Source: Papio anubis
Lineage: Eukaryota; Chordata; Mammalia; Primates; Cercopithecidae
DNA length: 64,000 bases
NCBI RefSeq assembly: GCF_008728515.1
Contig: NC_044980.1
Span: 63,237,590 to 63,301,589 of the forward strand
Reading direction: 5' to 3'
Position numbers and translations under genes: made by a program. Position 1 is the stretch's first letter. Each line of letters starts with the position of its first letter. Positions 34,201 through 46,073 of the stretch are shown here, piece after piece. The notes beneath the pieces are model-generated. The model saw nothing but the letters and a program-made list of their open reading frames with translations. It was not told the origin of the DNA and did not search any database.

Positions 34201-37200
34201 TGTTCATTTCCCACCTATCAGTGAGAACATGCGGTATTTGGTTTTCTGTTCTTGCAATAGTTTGCTGAGAATGATGGTTTCCAGTTGCATTCACATCCCT
34301 CACAGCACATGAAACCTCGCCCTTATGGTTGCATAGTATTCCATGGTGTATATGTGCCACATTTTCTTAATCCAGTCTGTCACTGATGGACATTTGGGTT
34401 GGTTCCAAGTCTTTGCTATTGTGAATAGTGCTGCAATAAAACATATGTGCATGTGTCTTTATAGCAGCTGATTTATAAATCCCCGGGTATATACCCAGTA
34501 ATAGGGTAGCTGGGTCAAAATGGTATTTCTAGTTCTAGATCCTGAGGAATGCCACTGTCTTCACAATGGCTGAACTAGTTTACAGTCCCACCAACAGTGT
34601 AAAAGTGTTCCCATTTCTCCCACATCCTCTCCAGCATCTGTTGCTTCCTGACTTTTTAATGATCACCATTCTAACTGGTATGAGATGGTATCTCATTGTG
34701 GTTCTGATTTTACTTCTCTGATGCATAGTGATGATGAGCATTTTTTCATGTGTCTGTGGCTGCATAAATATCTTCTTTTGAGAAGTGTCTGTTCATATCC
34801 TTTGCCCACTTTGGATGGGTTGTTTTGTTTTTTTCTTTGTAAATTTGTTTTGAGTTCTTTTGTAGGTGCTGATATTAGCCCTTTGTTGGGATGAATAGAC
34901 TGCAAAAACATTTTCCCATCTCTATAGGTTTCCCGTTCACCTGATGGTAGTTTCTTTTGCTGTGCAGAAGCTCTCATTTAGTCTTCATTAGATCCCATTT
35001 GTCAATTTTGTGGCTTTTGTTGCTGTTGTTTTAGATGTTTTAGACATGAAGTCCTTTTGCCCATGCTCAAGTCCTGAATGGTGGCATTGCTCTTAGGTTT
35101 TATTCTAGGGTTTTTATGGTTTTAGGTCTAACATTTAAGTCTCTAACTCTTGAATTAATTTCTTCATATAAGGTATAAGGAAGGATCCAGTTTCAGCTTT
35201 TCACCTATGGCTAGCCATCTTCCCAGCACTATTTATTTAAATAGGGAATCCTTTTCCCCATTTCTTGTTTTTCTAAGGATTGTCAAAGATCAGATGGTTG
35301 TAGATGTGTGGTATAATTTCTGAGGGCTCTGTTTTTGTGGTATTAGTTTCTGTTCCATTGGTCTAGTATCTCTGTTTTGGTACCAGTACCATGCTGTTTT
35401 GGTTACTATAGCCTTGTATAGTTTGAAGTCAGGTAGCTGGATGCCTGCTTTTATCTTTGACTTAGGATTGTCTTGGCAATGCAGGCTCTTTTTTGTTCCA
35501 TACAATTTTAAAGTATTTTTTTCCACCAGAAGAAAGTCATTGGTAGCTTAATGGGATGGCATTGAACATAAATTACCTTGTATAGCATGTTTCATTTTCA
35601 CAATATTGACTCTTCTATCCATGAGCATGGAATGTTCTTCCATTTGTTTGTGTCCTCTTTTATTTCATTGAGCAGTGTTTGTAGTTCCTCCTTGAAGAGG
35701 TCCTTCACATCCTTGTAAGTTGATCTCCAGGTATTTTATTCTCTTTGAAGCACCAGATTGGGAGTTCACTCAAGATTTGGCTCTCTGTCTGTTATTGCTG
35801 TATAAGAATGCTTTGTGATTTTTGCACATTGATTTTGCATCCTGAGACTTTGTTGAAGTTGCTTTATCAGCTTAAGATTTGGGCTGAGACGATAAGTTTT
35901 CTATAAATATACAATCAAGGCTTCATTCGCAAACAGGACAATTTGATTCTCCTCCTCTTTTTCCATAATTGAATACCCTTTTATTTCTTTCTCCTGCCTT
36001 GATCTTTGCTGGACTAGAACTTCCCAACACTATGTTGAATAGGAGGCGGGAGAGAGGGCATCCCTGTCTTGTGCCAGTTTTCAAGGGAATGCTTCCAGTT
36101 TTTGCCCATTCATGAGCACTGGCTGGTTTGTCATAAAGAACTCTTATTATTTTGAGGTATGTTCATCAATACCTAATTTATTGAGAGTTTTTAGAATGAA
36201 GGGCTGTTGATTTTCCAATAAAGGCCTTTTTCTTATCTATTGAGATAATCATAATGGTTTTGTCTTTTGGTTCTGTTTATATGCTGGATTAGGTTTATTG
36301 ATTATGATGTTGAACCAGCCCTTGCATCACAGGTATGAAGGCCACTTGATCATCATGGTGGATAAGCTTTTGTTGTGCTGCTGGATTCAGCGCTCTTGCA
36401 AGTATTTTATTTTGATCGACCATCAGGATATTGGTCTAAAATTCTTTGTGTGTGTGTTCTGCTAGCTTGGTATCAGGATGATGCGTTGGCCTCATAAATG
36501 AGTTAGAGGATTCCCTCTTTTTTCATTGGATTGGAATAGTATCAGAAGGAATGGTACCAGCTCATCCTCTTGTACCTCTGGTAGAATTCAGTTGTGAATC
36601 CATCTGGTCTGGACTTTTTGGCTGGTATTACACTATTGCCGCAATTTCAGAGCCTGTTATTGGTCTATTCAGGGATTCAACTTCTTCCCAGTTTAGTCTT
36701 TGGAGAGTGTAAGTGTCCAGAATTTATCCATTTCTTCTAGGTTTTCTAGTTTATTTTGCATAGAGGTGTTTATAGTATTCTCTTGATGGTGGTAGTTTGT
36801 ATTTCTGTGGGGTCAAAGATATCCCCTTTATCATTTTTTATTGTGTGTATTTAATTATTTTCTTTTCTTCTTTATTAGTCTTGGAGCAGTCTATCAATTT
36901 TATGGATCTTTTCAAAAAACCAGCTCCTGGATTCATTGATTTTTTGAAGGGTTTTTTTTGTGTCTCTATCTGCTTCAGTTCTGCTCTGATCTTAGTTATT
37001 TCTTGCTGTCTGCTAACTTTTGAATGTGTTTGCTCTTGCTTCTCTAGTGCTTTTAATTGTGATGTTAGGGTGTCAAATTTAGATCTTTCCTGCTTTCTCT
37101 TGTGGGCATTTAGTGCTATAAATTTCCCTCCACATACTGCTTTAAATGTGTCCCAGAGATTCTGGTATGTTGTATCTTTGTTCTCATTGGTTCCAAAGAA

Positions 37201-38014
37201 CATCTTTATTTCTGCCTTCATTTCGTTATGTACCCAGTAGTCATTCAGGAGCAGGTTGTTCAGTTTCCGTGTAGTTGAGCAGTTTTGAGTGAGTTTCTTA
37301 ATCCTGAGTTCTAGTTTAATTGCACTGTGGTCTGAGAGACAGTTTGTTATAATTTCTGTTCTTTTACATTTGCTGAGGAGTGCTTTACTTCCAACTATGT
37401 GGTCAATTTTGGAATAAGTGCGATGTGGTGCTGAGAAGAATGTATATTATATTGATTTGTGGTTCGGAGTTCTGTAGACGTCTATTAGGTCTGCCTGGTG
37501 CACAGCAGAGTTCAATTCCTGGATATCCTTCTTAACCTCTGTCTCATTGATCTGTCTAATGTTGACAGTGGGGTGTTAAAGTCTCCCATTATTATTGTAT
37601 GGGAGTCTAAGTCTCTTTGTAAGTCTCTAAGGACTTGCTTTATCAATCTGGGTGCTCCAGTATTGGGTGCATATATATTTAGGATAGTTAACTCTTCTTG
37701 TTGAATTGATCCCTTTACCATTATGCAAGGCCTTCTTTGTCTCTTTTGATCTCTGTTGGTTTAAAGTCCATTTTATCAGAGACTAGGATTGCAACCCCTG
37801 CCTTTTTTTGTTTTCCATTTGCTTGGTAGATTTTCCTCCATCCCTTTATTTTGAGCCTATGTGTGTCTCTGCAGGTGAGATGGGTCTCCTGAATACAGCA
37901 CACTGATGGGTCTTGACTCTTTATCCAATTTGCCAGTCTGTGTCTTTTAATTGGAGCATTTAGTCCATTTACTTTTAAGGTTAATATTGTTATGTGTGAA
38001 TTTGATCCTGTCAT
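34201..38014 (-). pseudogene. L1 ORF2 pseudogene (endonuclease, reverse transcriptase)
   Basis: ORF2 encodes the endonuclease/reverse transcriptase that nicks target DNA and primes cDNA synthesis on it. The start at 38014 opens MTGSNSHITILTLKVNGLNA, the L1 endonuclease N terminus. The motif QETHL (catalytic Glu region) is visible in the first 97 codons. A frameshift near 37721 moves the frame to a piece with NIYAPNTGAP and MGDFNTPL (37721-37512). A linker piece of 127 codons lies at 37221-36838. C-terminal pieces (for example 34977-34693) carry HMKKCSSS in yet another frame. Multiple frameshifts and stops exclude a working protein. The stop position near 34201 is approximate. Confidence 0.9.
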
Positions 38015-38077
38015 TATGATGTTAGCTGGTTATTTTGCTCGTTAGTTGATGCAGTTTCTTCCTAGCATCAATGGTCT

Positions 38078-39075
38078 TTACAATTTGGCATGTTTTTGCA
38101 GTGGCTGGTATCGGTTGTTCCTTTCCATGTTTAGTGCTTCCTTCAGAAGCTCTTGTAGGGCAGGCCTGGTGGTGACACAATCTCTCAGCATTTGCTTGTC
38201 TGTAAAGGATTTTATTTCTCCTTCACTTATGAAACTTAGTTTGGCAGAATATGAAATTCTGGGTTGAAAATTCTTTTCTTTAAGAATGTTGAATATTGGT
38301 CCCCACTCTCTTCTGGCTTGTAGAGTTTCTGTTGAGAGATCTGCTGTGAGTCTGATGGCTTCCTTGTGGGTAACCCGGACCTTCTCTGGCTGCTCCTTAA
38401 CATTTTTTCCTTCATTTCAATCTTGAACTTGACAATTATGTGTCTTGAGTTGCTCTTCTCGAGGGTATCTTTAAGCGCTTCTGTATTTCCCCTGACCCCA
38501 CCGTTACCCGCCTGCCAGTTCTCCTGCATAATATCCTGCAGAGGTTTTTCCACCCTCTGGTTCCATTTCTTCACACACTTTCAGGCACAACACCATAACT
38601 GACATAGAATTGTTCTTTCACATAGTCCCATATTTTGAGTTTCTTGCTCTCGCTTTCTTTTTACTGTTTTTCTCTAAACTTCTTCTTGTTTCATTTCATT
38701 CACTTGATCTTCAATCACTGATACCCTTTCTTCCAGGTGATCAATTCAGTTACTGAAGCCTGTGCATTTGTCACGTAATTCTTGTGCCATGGTTTTCAGC
38801 TCTATCAGGTCATTTAAGGACTTCTCTACATTGGTTATTCTAGTTAGCCATTCGTCCAACCTTTTTTCAAGGTTTTTAACTTCTTTGCAATGGGTTCGAA
38901 CTTCTTCCTTTAGCTCGGAGAAGTTTGATCATCTGAAGCCTTCTTCTCTCAACTCGTCAAACTCATTCTCTGTCCAGCTTTGTTCTGTTGTTGGCAAGAA
39001 GCTGCATTCCTTTAGAGGGGGAGAGGCCCTCTGATTTTTAGAATTTTCAGCTTTTCTGCTCTGTTTTTTCCCCAT
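38078..39075 (-). pseudogene. L1 ORF1 pseudogene (RNA-binding chaperone)
   Basis: ORF1 normally encodes the trimeric coiled-coil RNA-binding protein that packages L1 RNA. The start at 39075 reads ATGGGGAAAAAACAGAGCAG on the reverse strand. The spacing of about 63 bp to the ORF2 start at 38014 is normal for primate L1. The C-terminal region is partly open in a frame at 38574-38236 (MKKWNQRVEKPLQDIMQEN; residues of the RRM/CTD region), but this is out of frame with the start. Indels and stops break the rest. Confidence 0.85.
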
Positions 39076-40096
39076 CTTTGTGGTTCTATCTACCTTTGGT
39101 CTTTGATGATGGTGACGTACAGATGGGGTTTTGGTGTGGATGTCCTTTCTGTTTGCTAGTTTTCCTCCTAACAGTGAGGACCCTCAGCTGCAGGTCTGTT
39201 GGAGTTTGCTCGAGGTCCACTCCAGACACTGCCTGGGTATCAGCAATGGAGGCTGCAGAAGAGTGAATATTGCTGAACAGCAAAAGTTGCTGCCTGATTG
39301 TTCCTCTGGAAGCTTCGTCTCAGAGGGGTACCCAACCGTGTGAGGGGTCAGTCTGCCCCTACTGGGGGGTGCCTCCCAGTTAGGCTACTCGGGGGTCAGG
39401 GACCCACTTGAGGAGGCAGTCTGTCCGTTCTCAGATCTCAAACTCCTTGCTGGGAGAACCACTACTCTCTTCAAAACTGTCAGACAGGGACTTTAAATCT
39501 GCAGAGGTTTCTGCTGCCTTTTGTTTGGCTATGCCCTGTTCCCAGAGGTGGAGTCTACAGAGGCAGGCAGTCCTCCTTGAGCAGAGGTGGGCTCCACCCA
39601 ACTCGAGCTTCCCGGCCACTTTGTTTACTTACTCAAGTCTCAGCCATGGCGCACACCCCTCCCCCAGCCTCACTGCCGCCTTGCAGTTAGATATCAGATT
39701 GCTGTGCTAGCAACGAGGGAGGCCCCGTGGGCATGGGACCCTCTGAGCCAGGCATGGGATATAATCTCCTGGTGTGCCATTTGCTAAGACTCTTGGAAAA
39801 GCACAGTATTAGGGTGGGAGTGACCCGATTTTCCAGGTGCTGTGTGTCACAGTTTCTCTCGGCTAGGAAAGGGAATTCCCTTACCCCTTGCGCTTCCCGG
39901 GTGAGGTGATGCCTCGCCCTGCTTCAGCTCTCACTCGGTGGGCTGCACCCACTGTCCTGTACCCACTGTCCGACACGCCCCAGTGAGATGAACCCGGTAC
40001 CTCAGTTGGAAATGCAGAAATCACCCGTCTTCTATGTCACTCACGCTGGGAGCTGTAGCCTGGAGCTGTTCCTATTCGGCCATCTTGGACGAGAAT
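39076..40096 (-). promoter_or_regulatory. L1PA 5' UTR with YY1 site
   Basis: About 1 kb, GC-rich, upstream of ORF1. In primate L1s this region carries the internal sense promoter and an antisense promoter. The YY1 core is present near the 5' end (CCAAGATGGCCG on the reverse strand, 40077-40088). The copy is old enough that activity is doubtful, but the antisense promoter would point rightward into 40.1 kb and beyond. Confidence 0.75.
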
Positions 40097-40112
40097 CATT
40101 TTAAATGTTTTT

Positions 40113-40705
40113 ATCTGGTTAATGTCAAAATCCAATTACCATCCATAGTTTCCTTTAAGCACCCAAAGAAACAATAACAGAAAAAGAAACATTTGCCCTC
40201 TCTGAGTTGCATGATTTATGCCTCTGCCCCCTAAAATGCACTGTCTGCCCACGCTCACTTTGATTTTGCAGTCTGCCTTCATGTTTTTCCCTCCTTTGGG
40301 TGCCTTCCAAATTGCTTATCAACATTGGCTGTAATTTCTTTGTGTCTTGTTCTGATCATAATCTGCTAATCCTCCCCAGATGCCACGCCAAGTCCCAGCG
40401 GTGCAGTCGGGCCTGCAACCACTACTCATGACTCAGCACCTTGGACAGAAGAGCTGAGGCTCTGGCCCCAGGCGCCCAGGCCGGCACTAGTCACTCACTG
40501 TTTCCAAGCCCAAGGTACATCTCTGCCTCCATTTCTATTTTGCCAGGAGCAAAGCAGAATTGTGGGAAGGGTGAAGAGTCCAGGCAGAAATTGAGCAAGA
40601 CTCGGGCAGCAACATATTGACAAGGATGTCCAAGCAGGAAATGGGCAGAACCTTAGCACTGGGGACTTTGCCATTTAAGCCAGGTCTTTCCTCAGTTCTG
40701 AACAT
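40113..40705. other. Unassigned sequence, no gene seen
   Basis: Repeat-poor, mixed composition, no recognised gene. Confidence 0.4.
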
Positions 40706-40938
40706 CATAATCATAACAATGCTAGTTATCATTTATTGGATATTTCATGTGGGCCAGGAACTTTTAAAATACACTTTCCATGTACTCTTTTTACTAAACC
40801 CTCACTGCCACTCTATAAGAACAGATATTTTCTGTTCTCCATTTCACAAGTGAGGAATCTCAGGCCTGAGATCACACAAGAATTTAAATCCAGACAACTT
40901 CAGAGCCCACAGATTTAACCCCATTGCTCTATTACCTC
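40706..40938 (+). mobile_element. MIR SINE
   Basis: Full-span, diverged MIR: AGTTATCATTTATTGGATAT, CATGTACTCTTTTTACTAAA, CATTTCACAAGTGAGGAATC and GAATTTAAATCCAGACAAC. Confidence 0.75.
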
Positions 40939-42253
40939 CCAAAGGCATGAGTCTCTAAAACACAATATTCTACAAACCTTAAGAAAGAGTCCACAGGTCC
41001 TAGGTTCTCTTCCTACTAATTCATACCCAAATATTTGCATGCCAGGAAGGAGGGCCCATGTGAAGGTGGAGAAGTATGTCACAGACAACAGCTTGTGCAG
41101 CCTGTCAATAAACCTTTAGTTCTTGTCTTAAGAATCAAGTGACAGTGTCCAGTTCACATAAACAAACGTTTTCTGGCAATTCACAAATTCTTGGATAAAC
41201 AAAGACAACTAAAAAGTTGCTGCCCATCTAAAAATGTTTGAAGGGATGTGGTATGCAGCAAGCTTCAGGCGAGAGATGCAAGCAAGCGTGTCTCTCGTCC
41301 ACCTGCTCATGACCCTGCGGCATTCCACAAACTAGCAAGGACACAGTGCAGCTTCATGGAATACCAGGGCTCCAAATGCATATTTGTCACATACCATTCA
41401 CTCTGGCAACATGCATTCCACATGCCCCAGAATTCTGCAACTTGTGCTGTTTTGCCTTCTGATGAGATAGCTTGCTGATAGTAAACACTTCTTGATAGAG
41501 GACCTTTGCCCCCAAGCTGAATGTTATTTGACCTGTGTGTTAAATTCCTTTCCCCCCTTACTATTAAGCCACACCTCTGTATTCTCCACACATCCCATCT
41601 TGCATAGCCTGCTAAATATTCTGTCTTGTCCCAAAGAGGATTGCCTTCTAGATAATTTCCTGTCTCCTTAACACAGGCTTGTCATGGGACCTCCTGACGC
41701 TTAAGGCTGCCAAGAACAACTTGCAGTTCTTGCAGTCAACACACTCCGTGCTCGTCCTGGCCTTCCCTGACACTCAGGGAGCCCCACCTTTCCTGGGCAC
41801 ATTCCATCCCTACTCATCCCACCTACTCCTTTTTTATTCCTTCATTGGGTGGTGCCACTGAAGCTTGCAAACTGCTCTTTTCCCTTAGGCAAGGGATTTG
41901 GGCTTCACAGTGTCATCTGTCCTATGTAGTCTAGGGCAGAAAGTTAGGATTTAAGAATCCAAAAGTTGTGGCTTCCAGTCTTGACATTCCCAGATACCAG
42001 TAGTGTTCAAAATCCCCAAGTTACCAACAACCCATGTGTAACATAAAAATCCCTGGCTCTATCTTCATTACTAGGAACACCCCTCAGCATCAACTTTACC
42101 TCTCAACACCTTATTTCACTGCCTCAAAACAACAGATGTCTCCTTTTTATTTAATGCCCCCTGCCTTTCCTTCTTTCATTCTGCCTTTTATAGCTGCTGT
42201 TTTGTATGTTTCACGTATCTTCAGAAATTGGTTTCAATTCTTTCTGATTACAA
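40939..42253. other. Unassigned sequence, no gene seen
   Basis: About 1.3 kb without a repeat that I recognise confidently. Pieces around 41640-41860 might be an old L2 but are too diverged to call by eye. Confidence 0.4.
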
Positions 42254-42425
42254 ATGGTGGAAAGAATAAAGGGAGAAAGTGAAGAAGAAAGGAAAAATGG
42301 AAGGAAGGAGGGAAGGAAGGAACAAAGGAAGAAAAGAAAGAGAGGAGAGGAAAGGAAAGGAGAGGAGGGAGGAAAGGAGGGCAAAAGGAAGAAAGGAAGA
42401 AGGGAGGCAGGGAGGGAAGAATGAC
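42254..42425. repeat. (GGAA)n-rich microsatellite
   Basis: Dense GGAA/GGGA/GAAA tetranucleotides (GGAAGGAAGGAGGGAAGG and similar) over about 170 bp. GGAA is also the ETS-factor core. Open frames across it are composition artefacts. Confidence 0.9.
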
Positions 42426-42989
42426 AAAAATGCAAACAAAATTAAGAAATTTCAGACAGAACTTTGTCCATAGCAGATAAGCTCAGAATACCTTAGCAAA
42501 TTTAGCTTTTCTTTCTAAGCAAAGCAAGGAGCAACCAGAGGGAGGAGGCACCTAATATTCATAGATAAGGAATTTAATAGCTCAAATTTCTTGCATTCTA
42601 TGCATAACTTCATAGGTGAGTTAAACTTTCTGATTCTCTCTTTCTCAATCTGTAAAATGAAGTGGTAATTAAGTAACTAGACCACTACAACTAAAATAGG
42701 ACATACTCTTATAAAATACTGATGTTACAAATAAAAAGTAGCACTATTGAGATACATTAAAAACTCTCTTCCAAGCAATATGCTAATTACAGAAATGAAA
42801 GAATCATTTGTCACTGCTATTTATCTAGGCAGATTCACAAATTCTTATTTCAGTTTAAAAACGTATCCTTTTTATTTCTGATCGAAAAACACTTCATAAT
42901 TATGGGAGTGAGTGCAAATAGCCCAAAGCATGCCAGCAGCTTTCCTCACCGTTGCCCTGCTCAGTTCCCATAGAAAAGCACCGACACTG
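42426..42989. other. Unassigned AT-rich sequence
   Basis: A short CTCAATCTGTAAAATGAAG at about 42647 could be a reverse MIR fragment. Otherwise nothing is recognised. Confidence 0.4.
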
Positions 42990-43212
42990 GCGCAATCTAC
43001 TTTACATTTCAGGACTTGCTCTACAAGGCCTCTTAACCTCTCTGTCTTTGATACTGCTGAGTCTTCCTGAAACTCTCTCCTTTCCTTGGCTTCTAGGCCA
43101 CTACTTGTTGCCTATTCTTCCTCAATCTTCTCACTTTCTGTTCCTAGGTCCTCTCCTGTCCTAACTGTGGCCTCTTTTCTGCTCACCCTGCACCCTCTCC
43201 CTTCCAAGGCTC

Positions 43213-43409
43213 CAGTGTTTCCCAATGGCGACATAATTGGTTGGCATTTTGAGTGGGACAATTCACTGTTTAGGACTGCCCTTTTATTTCAGAACATTTA
43301 GCATCCTGGTCCCCTCTCATACATGTCAGCAATGCCACACCCAGTCATTGTGACAACAAAAAACAACTCATATATTTCAAAATGCCCCTTCTAGGGGCAG
43401 CACCACTCA
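43213..43409 (-). mobile_element. MER20 (hAT-Charlie)
   Basis: CAGTGTTTCCCAATGGCGAC, GGCATTTTGAGTGGGACAAT, AACATTTAGCATCCTGGTCC and TTGTGACAACAAAAAACAAC follow MER20 in reverse. MER20 copies are known from the literature as regulatory elements in endometrial cells of placental mammals; nothing here shows activity. It lies within the L2. Confidence 0.8.
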
Positions 43410-43760
43410 CAGTGTGTGAGAAATTCTGTGCCATTTTACCATACCCAGCCCAAATATCTCCCCTATGCTTTAGTCCATTGTCAACTAGATATCCTCAGTG
43501 GGATGATGCAAAAAAAACCTTCACACTTCTGTCTGAAGCAAAGCCCATCTCCCCAGATCTGATTTTCCTCTTGAATTCCTATCTCTGTTGGTCATGCATA
43601 ACCACCAGAGCCAGAAACATAGATGTCAACTTTGACTCCTTCCTCTTCTTCAAATCCCAGATCAATTAATCTCCAGGTCTTTTCAATTGTACCTCATGAA
43701 TAACTTTCACATCTGTCATTTCCCCTCTATTTCCACATAATAACTATCTCTTTTCCAACC

Positions 43761-44012
43761 CACTGATTCTCAATATGGGATGTTAAGCCTGCTGGTTGGC
43801 CATGAAAGATCTCCCAATAAGCTACAAAATGATTATATGTATGTCTAAATCTCTAAACTCACATTCTTCTCTTATTGAGTAAAACTTGGTTCTATTCAGA
43901 GTCTTTGTTCTCTAAATTCATTTAGTACTAGAGACTGAAATTCCTGAAGTATGTTAAGGTATTTTTTGTCCCACCTATGTGGGTCAGGGTCAAAAGAGTC
44001 TGTGCACCACTG
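43761..44012. mobile_element. hAT-type non-autonomous element, family uncertain
   Basis: Bounded by CACTGATTCTCAATATGGG at the left and TCTGTGCACCACTG at the right, degraded CAGTGGT-type inverted termini. It interrupts the L2, which continues on either side. I cannot name the family. Confidence 0.55.
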
Positions 44013-44425
44013 TCCTAGACAATAAGCTCCTCAATGTTCAAACTCTAATCTCATTTTTCTCCCACCAGTTTTCTCCTTATCAAGTCCATAGTCCCCAGCA
44101 TTTTCAGAATTATCTTTCTAAAATATTAATTTGACATTATCACTCCTCTGCTTAAATTTATTCAATAGTTGTTTATTACCTATAACACACACCTCAGGCA
44201 ATCATATGTGAAATCTCAAGCTATGGTCTCTCTCTCTCTCTTCAACTCAGTCCCCAAAATTTACACAAAGGTCTACCAATCCCAAACTCTTATAGTTTCC
44301 CAAGGACACCTTGCTGCTCAGTGCCCTTCTGCTGTTGCACATGTGTCTCTCTTGGCCTAGAGTTATCTGCCATTGACTTGACTTGAGTTGTATTTTAAAA
44401 GTATCAACCCCGGTATTGTGTAGAG

Positions 44426-44765
44426 TAGGGGTCCCCAGCCCCCATACCATGGACTGGTACCAGTCTGTGGCCTGTTAGGAGCCAGGCTGCACAGCAGGAG
44501 GTGAGTGGCAGGTGAGCAAGCATTACTGCCTGAGCTCTGCCTTCAGGAAGATTATCAGTGGCATTAGATTCTCATAAGAGCATGAACCCTATTATAAACT
44601 GCTCATGCAAGGAAACTAGGTTGCACCCTCCTTATGACAATTTAATGCCTGATGATCTGAGGTGGAACAGTCTCACCCCAAAACCATCTCCCCGACCCTG
44701 GTCCATGGAAAAATTGTCTTCCATGAAACTGGTCCTTGGTGCGAAAATGTTTGGGAGACCGCTGG
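44426..44765. mobile_element. MER1-type hAT-Charlie element
   Basis: The terminal GGGGTCCCCAGCC at the left and GGGAGACCGCTGG at the right are degraded inverted repeats. The inside has GGCCTGTTAGGAGCCAGGCT, GGCATTAGATTCTCATAAG, CTTCCATGAAACTGGTCC and similar, distinctive of MER1. The flanks GTAGAG and ATAGAG may be remnants of the 8-bp duplication. Confidence 0.85.
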
Positions 44766-44972
44766 TATAGAGAACAGACTTCAAGGGCACAGGGAAGAAG
44801 CAGTGATACAAAAGCTGATGGTGGTTTGCCCCATGGTGATAGCACTGAAAGGGGAGAATAATGCTCAATTCTTAGATATTTGTAAAGTATTCATTTTATA
44901 TATTTCATTTAAATGCCTACCAAAATGTTTTTCCTAGTTGACAGGTAGCAAAACTGAGCCATCAAGTCATTG

Positions 44973-45325
44973 CCTTAGTGCATTCAGACTGCTGAAACAA
45001 AATTCCATAACTGGGTGGCTTATAAACAACAGAAATGCATTTCTCGCAGTTCTAGAGGCTGGGAAGTTCAAGATTAAGGTACTTGCAGATTCAGTGTCTG
45101 GTGAGGGCTCACCTCCCAGACAACCATCTTTTCACTATAACATTACATGGCAGAAAGGACAAGGGATCTCTTGGGACTTCTTTTTTAAGAATACTAATCT
45201 CATTCATGAGGGCTTCACCCTCATGACCTAATTACCTCCTAAAGTCCCATCTACTAATATTAATTAGTATTAGGATTTCACCATATGAATGTGGGAGGAG
45301 GGGTACAAGCATTCAGTCTACAGCA
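44973..45325 (-). mobile_element. MaLR-type solo LTR
   Basis: Reverse LTR: GGTGGCTTATAAACAACAG, TCTCGCAGTTCTAGAGGCTG, TGTCTGGTGAGGGCTCACC, TCATTCATGAGGGCTTCACC and AAGCATTCAGTCTACAGCA. The subfamily (MLT1/MST boundary) is uncertain. Confidence 0.8.
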
Positions 45326-45340
45326 GTCATATGGCATCTC

Positions 45341-45376
45341 ATCAGTATTGTATTGTATATCAGTATTGTATTGTAT
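45341..45376. repeat. Two-copy 18-bp tandem repeat
   Basis: Unit ATCAGTATTGTATTGTAT occurs twice back to back, just after the MaLR LTR. Confidence 0.95.
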
Positions 45377-45784
45377 ATAGTACCTGAAAGGCCTAGAATT
45401 CATTTCCTCACTTAAAGAGTTATTTTCCACTCAAAAAACCTCTTTGTAAACTGAGCAGGGGTGTGATTTCTGTCTCTCTTAAGAATTTTAAAAGTTAAGT
45501 GCATACCTCAATTATCTTGAAAAGAATTCCTCATTCCCCAGTTTGAGGTTGTTTTTGTTGTGTTATTTTCAGCAATGCTGGTAAGAAAAGTCGTGACGTT
45601 AGTAATGCTTCAATCTTGCTTTTGCTCCCCTTTCAACCCTCTTCTCTTAATCTTATCATGTACCCATGCTTCATAAGCTCCTTTATCCTAATTGTTTTAT
45701 TGGTAATAGTAGTAGTTGTTGTTGTCACTAGGAGTAAAAATAATTATAATACTACAGTGCATTAACTCAGACTCACAGAATCTT
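45377..45784. other. Unassigned sequence
   Basis: Nothing recognised apart from short (GTT)n/(GTA)n text near 45705-45725. Confidence 0.4.
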
Positions 45785-45990
45785 GTCATGCTAAGAGTTT
45801 AAATGAATTACTTCATTTAATTCTTACAGGAACCATAAAAAGGTGAGCAGCATCTTTATACCAATTTTGCAGATAAGACAATAGAGACTCAAAGAAGTTA
45901 TGAAATGTATTCAAGATCATTCATCTAGCCAACTGTACAACAGAATTTAAATCCAGATTTCATAGCCTGTACTACTACTCTATGTTGGCT
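45785..45990 (+). mobile_element. MIR SINE
   Basis: GTCATGCTAAGAGTTTAAAT, TTCATTTAATTCTTACAGGA, TTTTGCAGATAAGACAATAG and GAATTTAAATCCAGATTTC follow MIR in forward orientation. Confidence 0.75.
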
Positions 45991-46073
45991 CTCTTACTGC
46001 CATTTATCTAGATTCCAACTATCATGTAACTGTGAACTAATCTAATGAAGCATTTAAAAATAAATATTTTAAA

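Larger units (their letters stand above)
33986..40096 (-). mobile_element. Near full-length L1PA, about 6.1 kb, reverse strand
   Basis: Spans 3' UTR (TAGGGTACATGTGCACAACG at the left) through ORF2, ORF1 and 5' UTR, ending in CGGCCATCTTGG at the right. A 16-bp direct repeat with one mismatch flanks it: CATTTCAAATGTTTTT at 33970-33985 and CATTTTAAATGTTTTT at 40097-40112. Both ORFs are broken by stops and frameshifts, so it is not autonomously active. The length and the presence of the 5' UTR mark a complete insertion. Confidence 0.95.
42990..44362 (+). mobile_element. L2 LINE, interrupted by two hAT elements
   Basis: Forward L2 can be followed in three pieces (42990-43212, 43415-43760, 44013-44362). 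Blocks include GCTCACCCTGCACCCTCTCC, GTCAACTTTGACTCCTTCC, TATCACTCCTCTGCTTAAAT and TGTTGCACATGTGTCTCTC. Coding capacity is gone. Confidence 0.75.

Noticed and set aside
36797..37240. 147-codon forward frame rich in Phe/Cys/Ser
   Set aside because: Complement of the reverse-strand L1 ORF2 linker region (36838-37221).
42211..42473. Serine/phenylalanine/proline or lysine/glutamate/arginine-rich frames
   Set aside because: Translations of the GGAA microsatellite on either strand.
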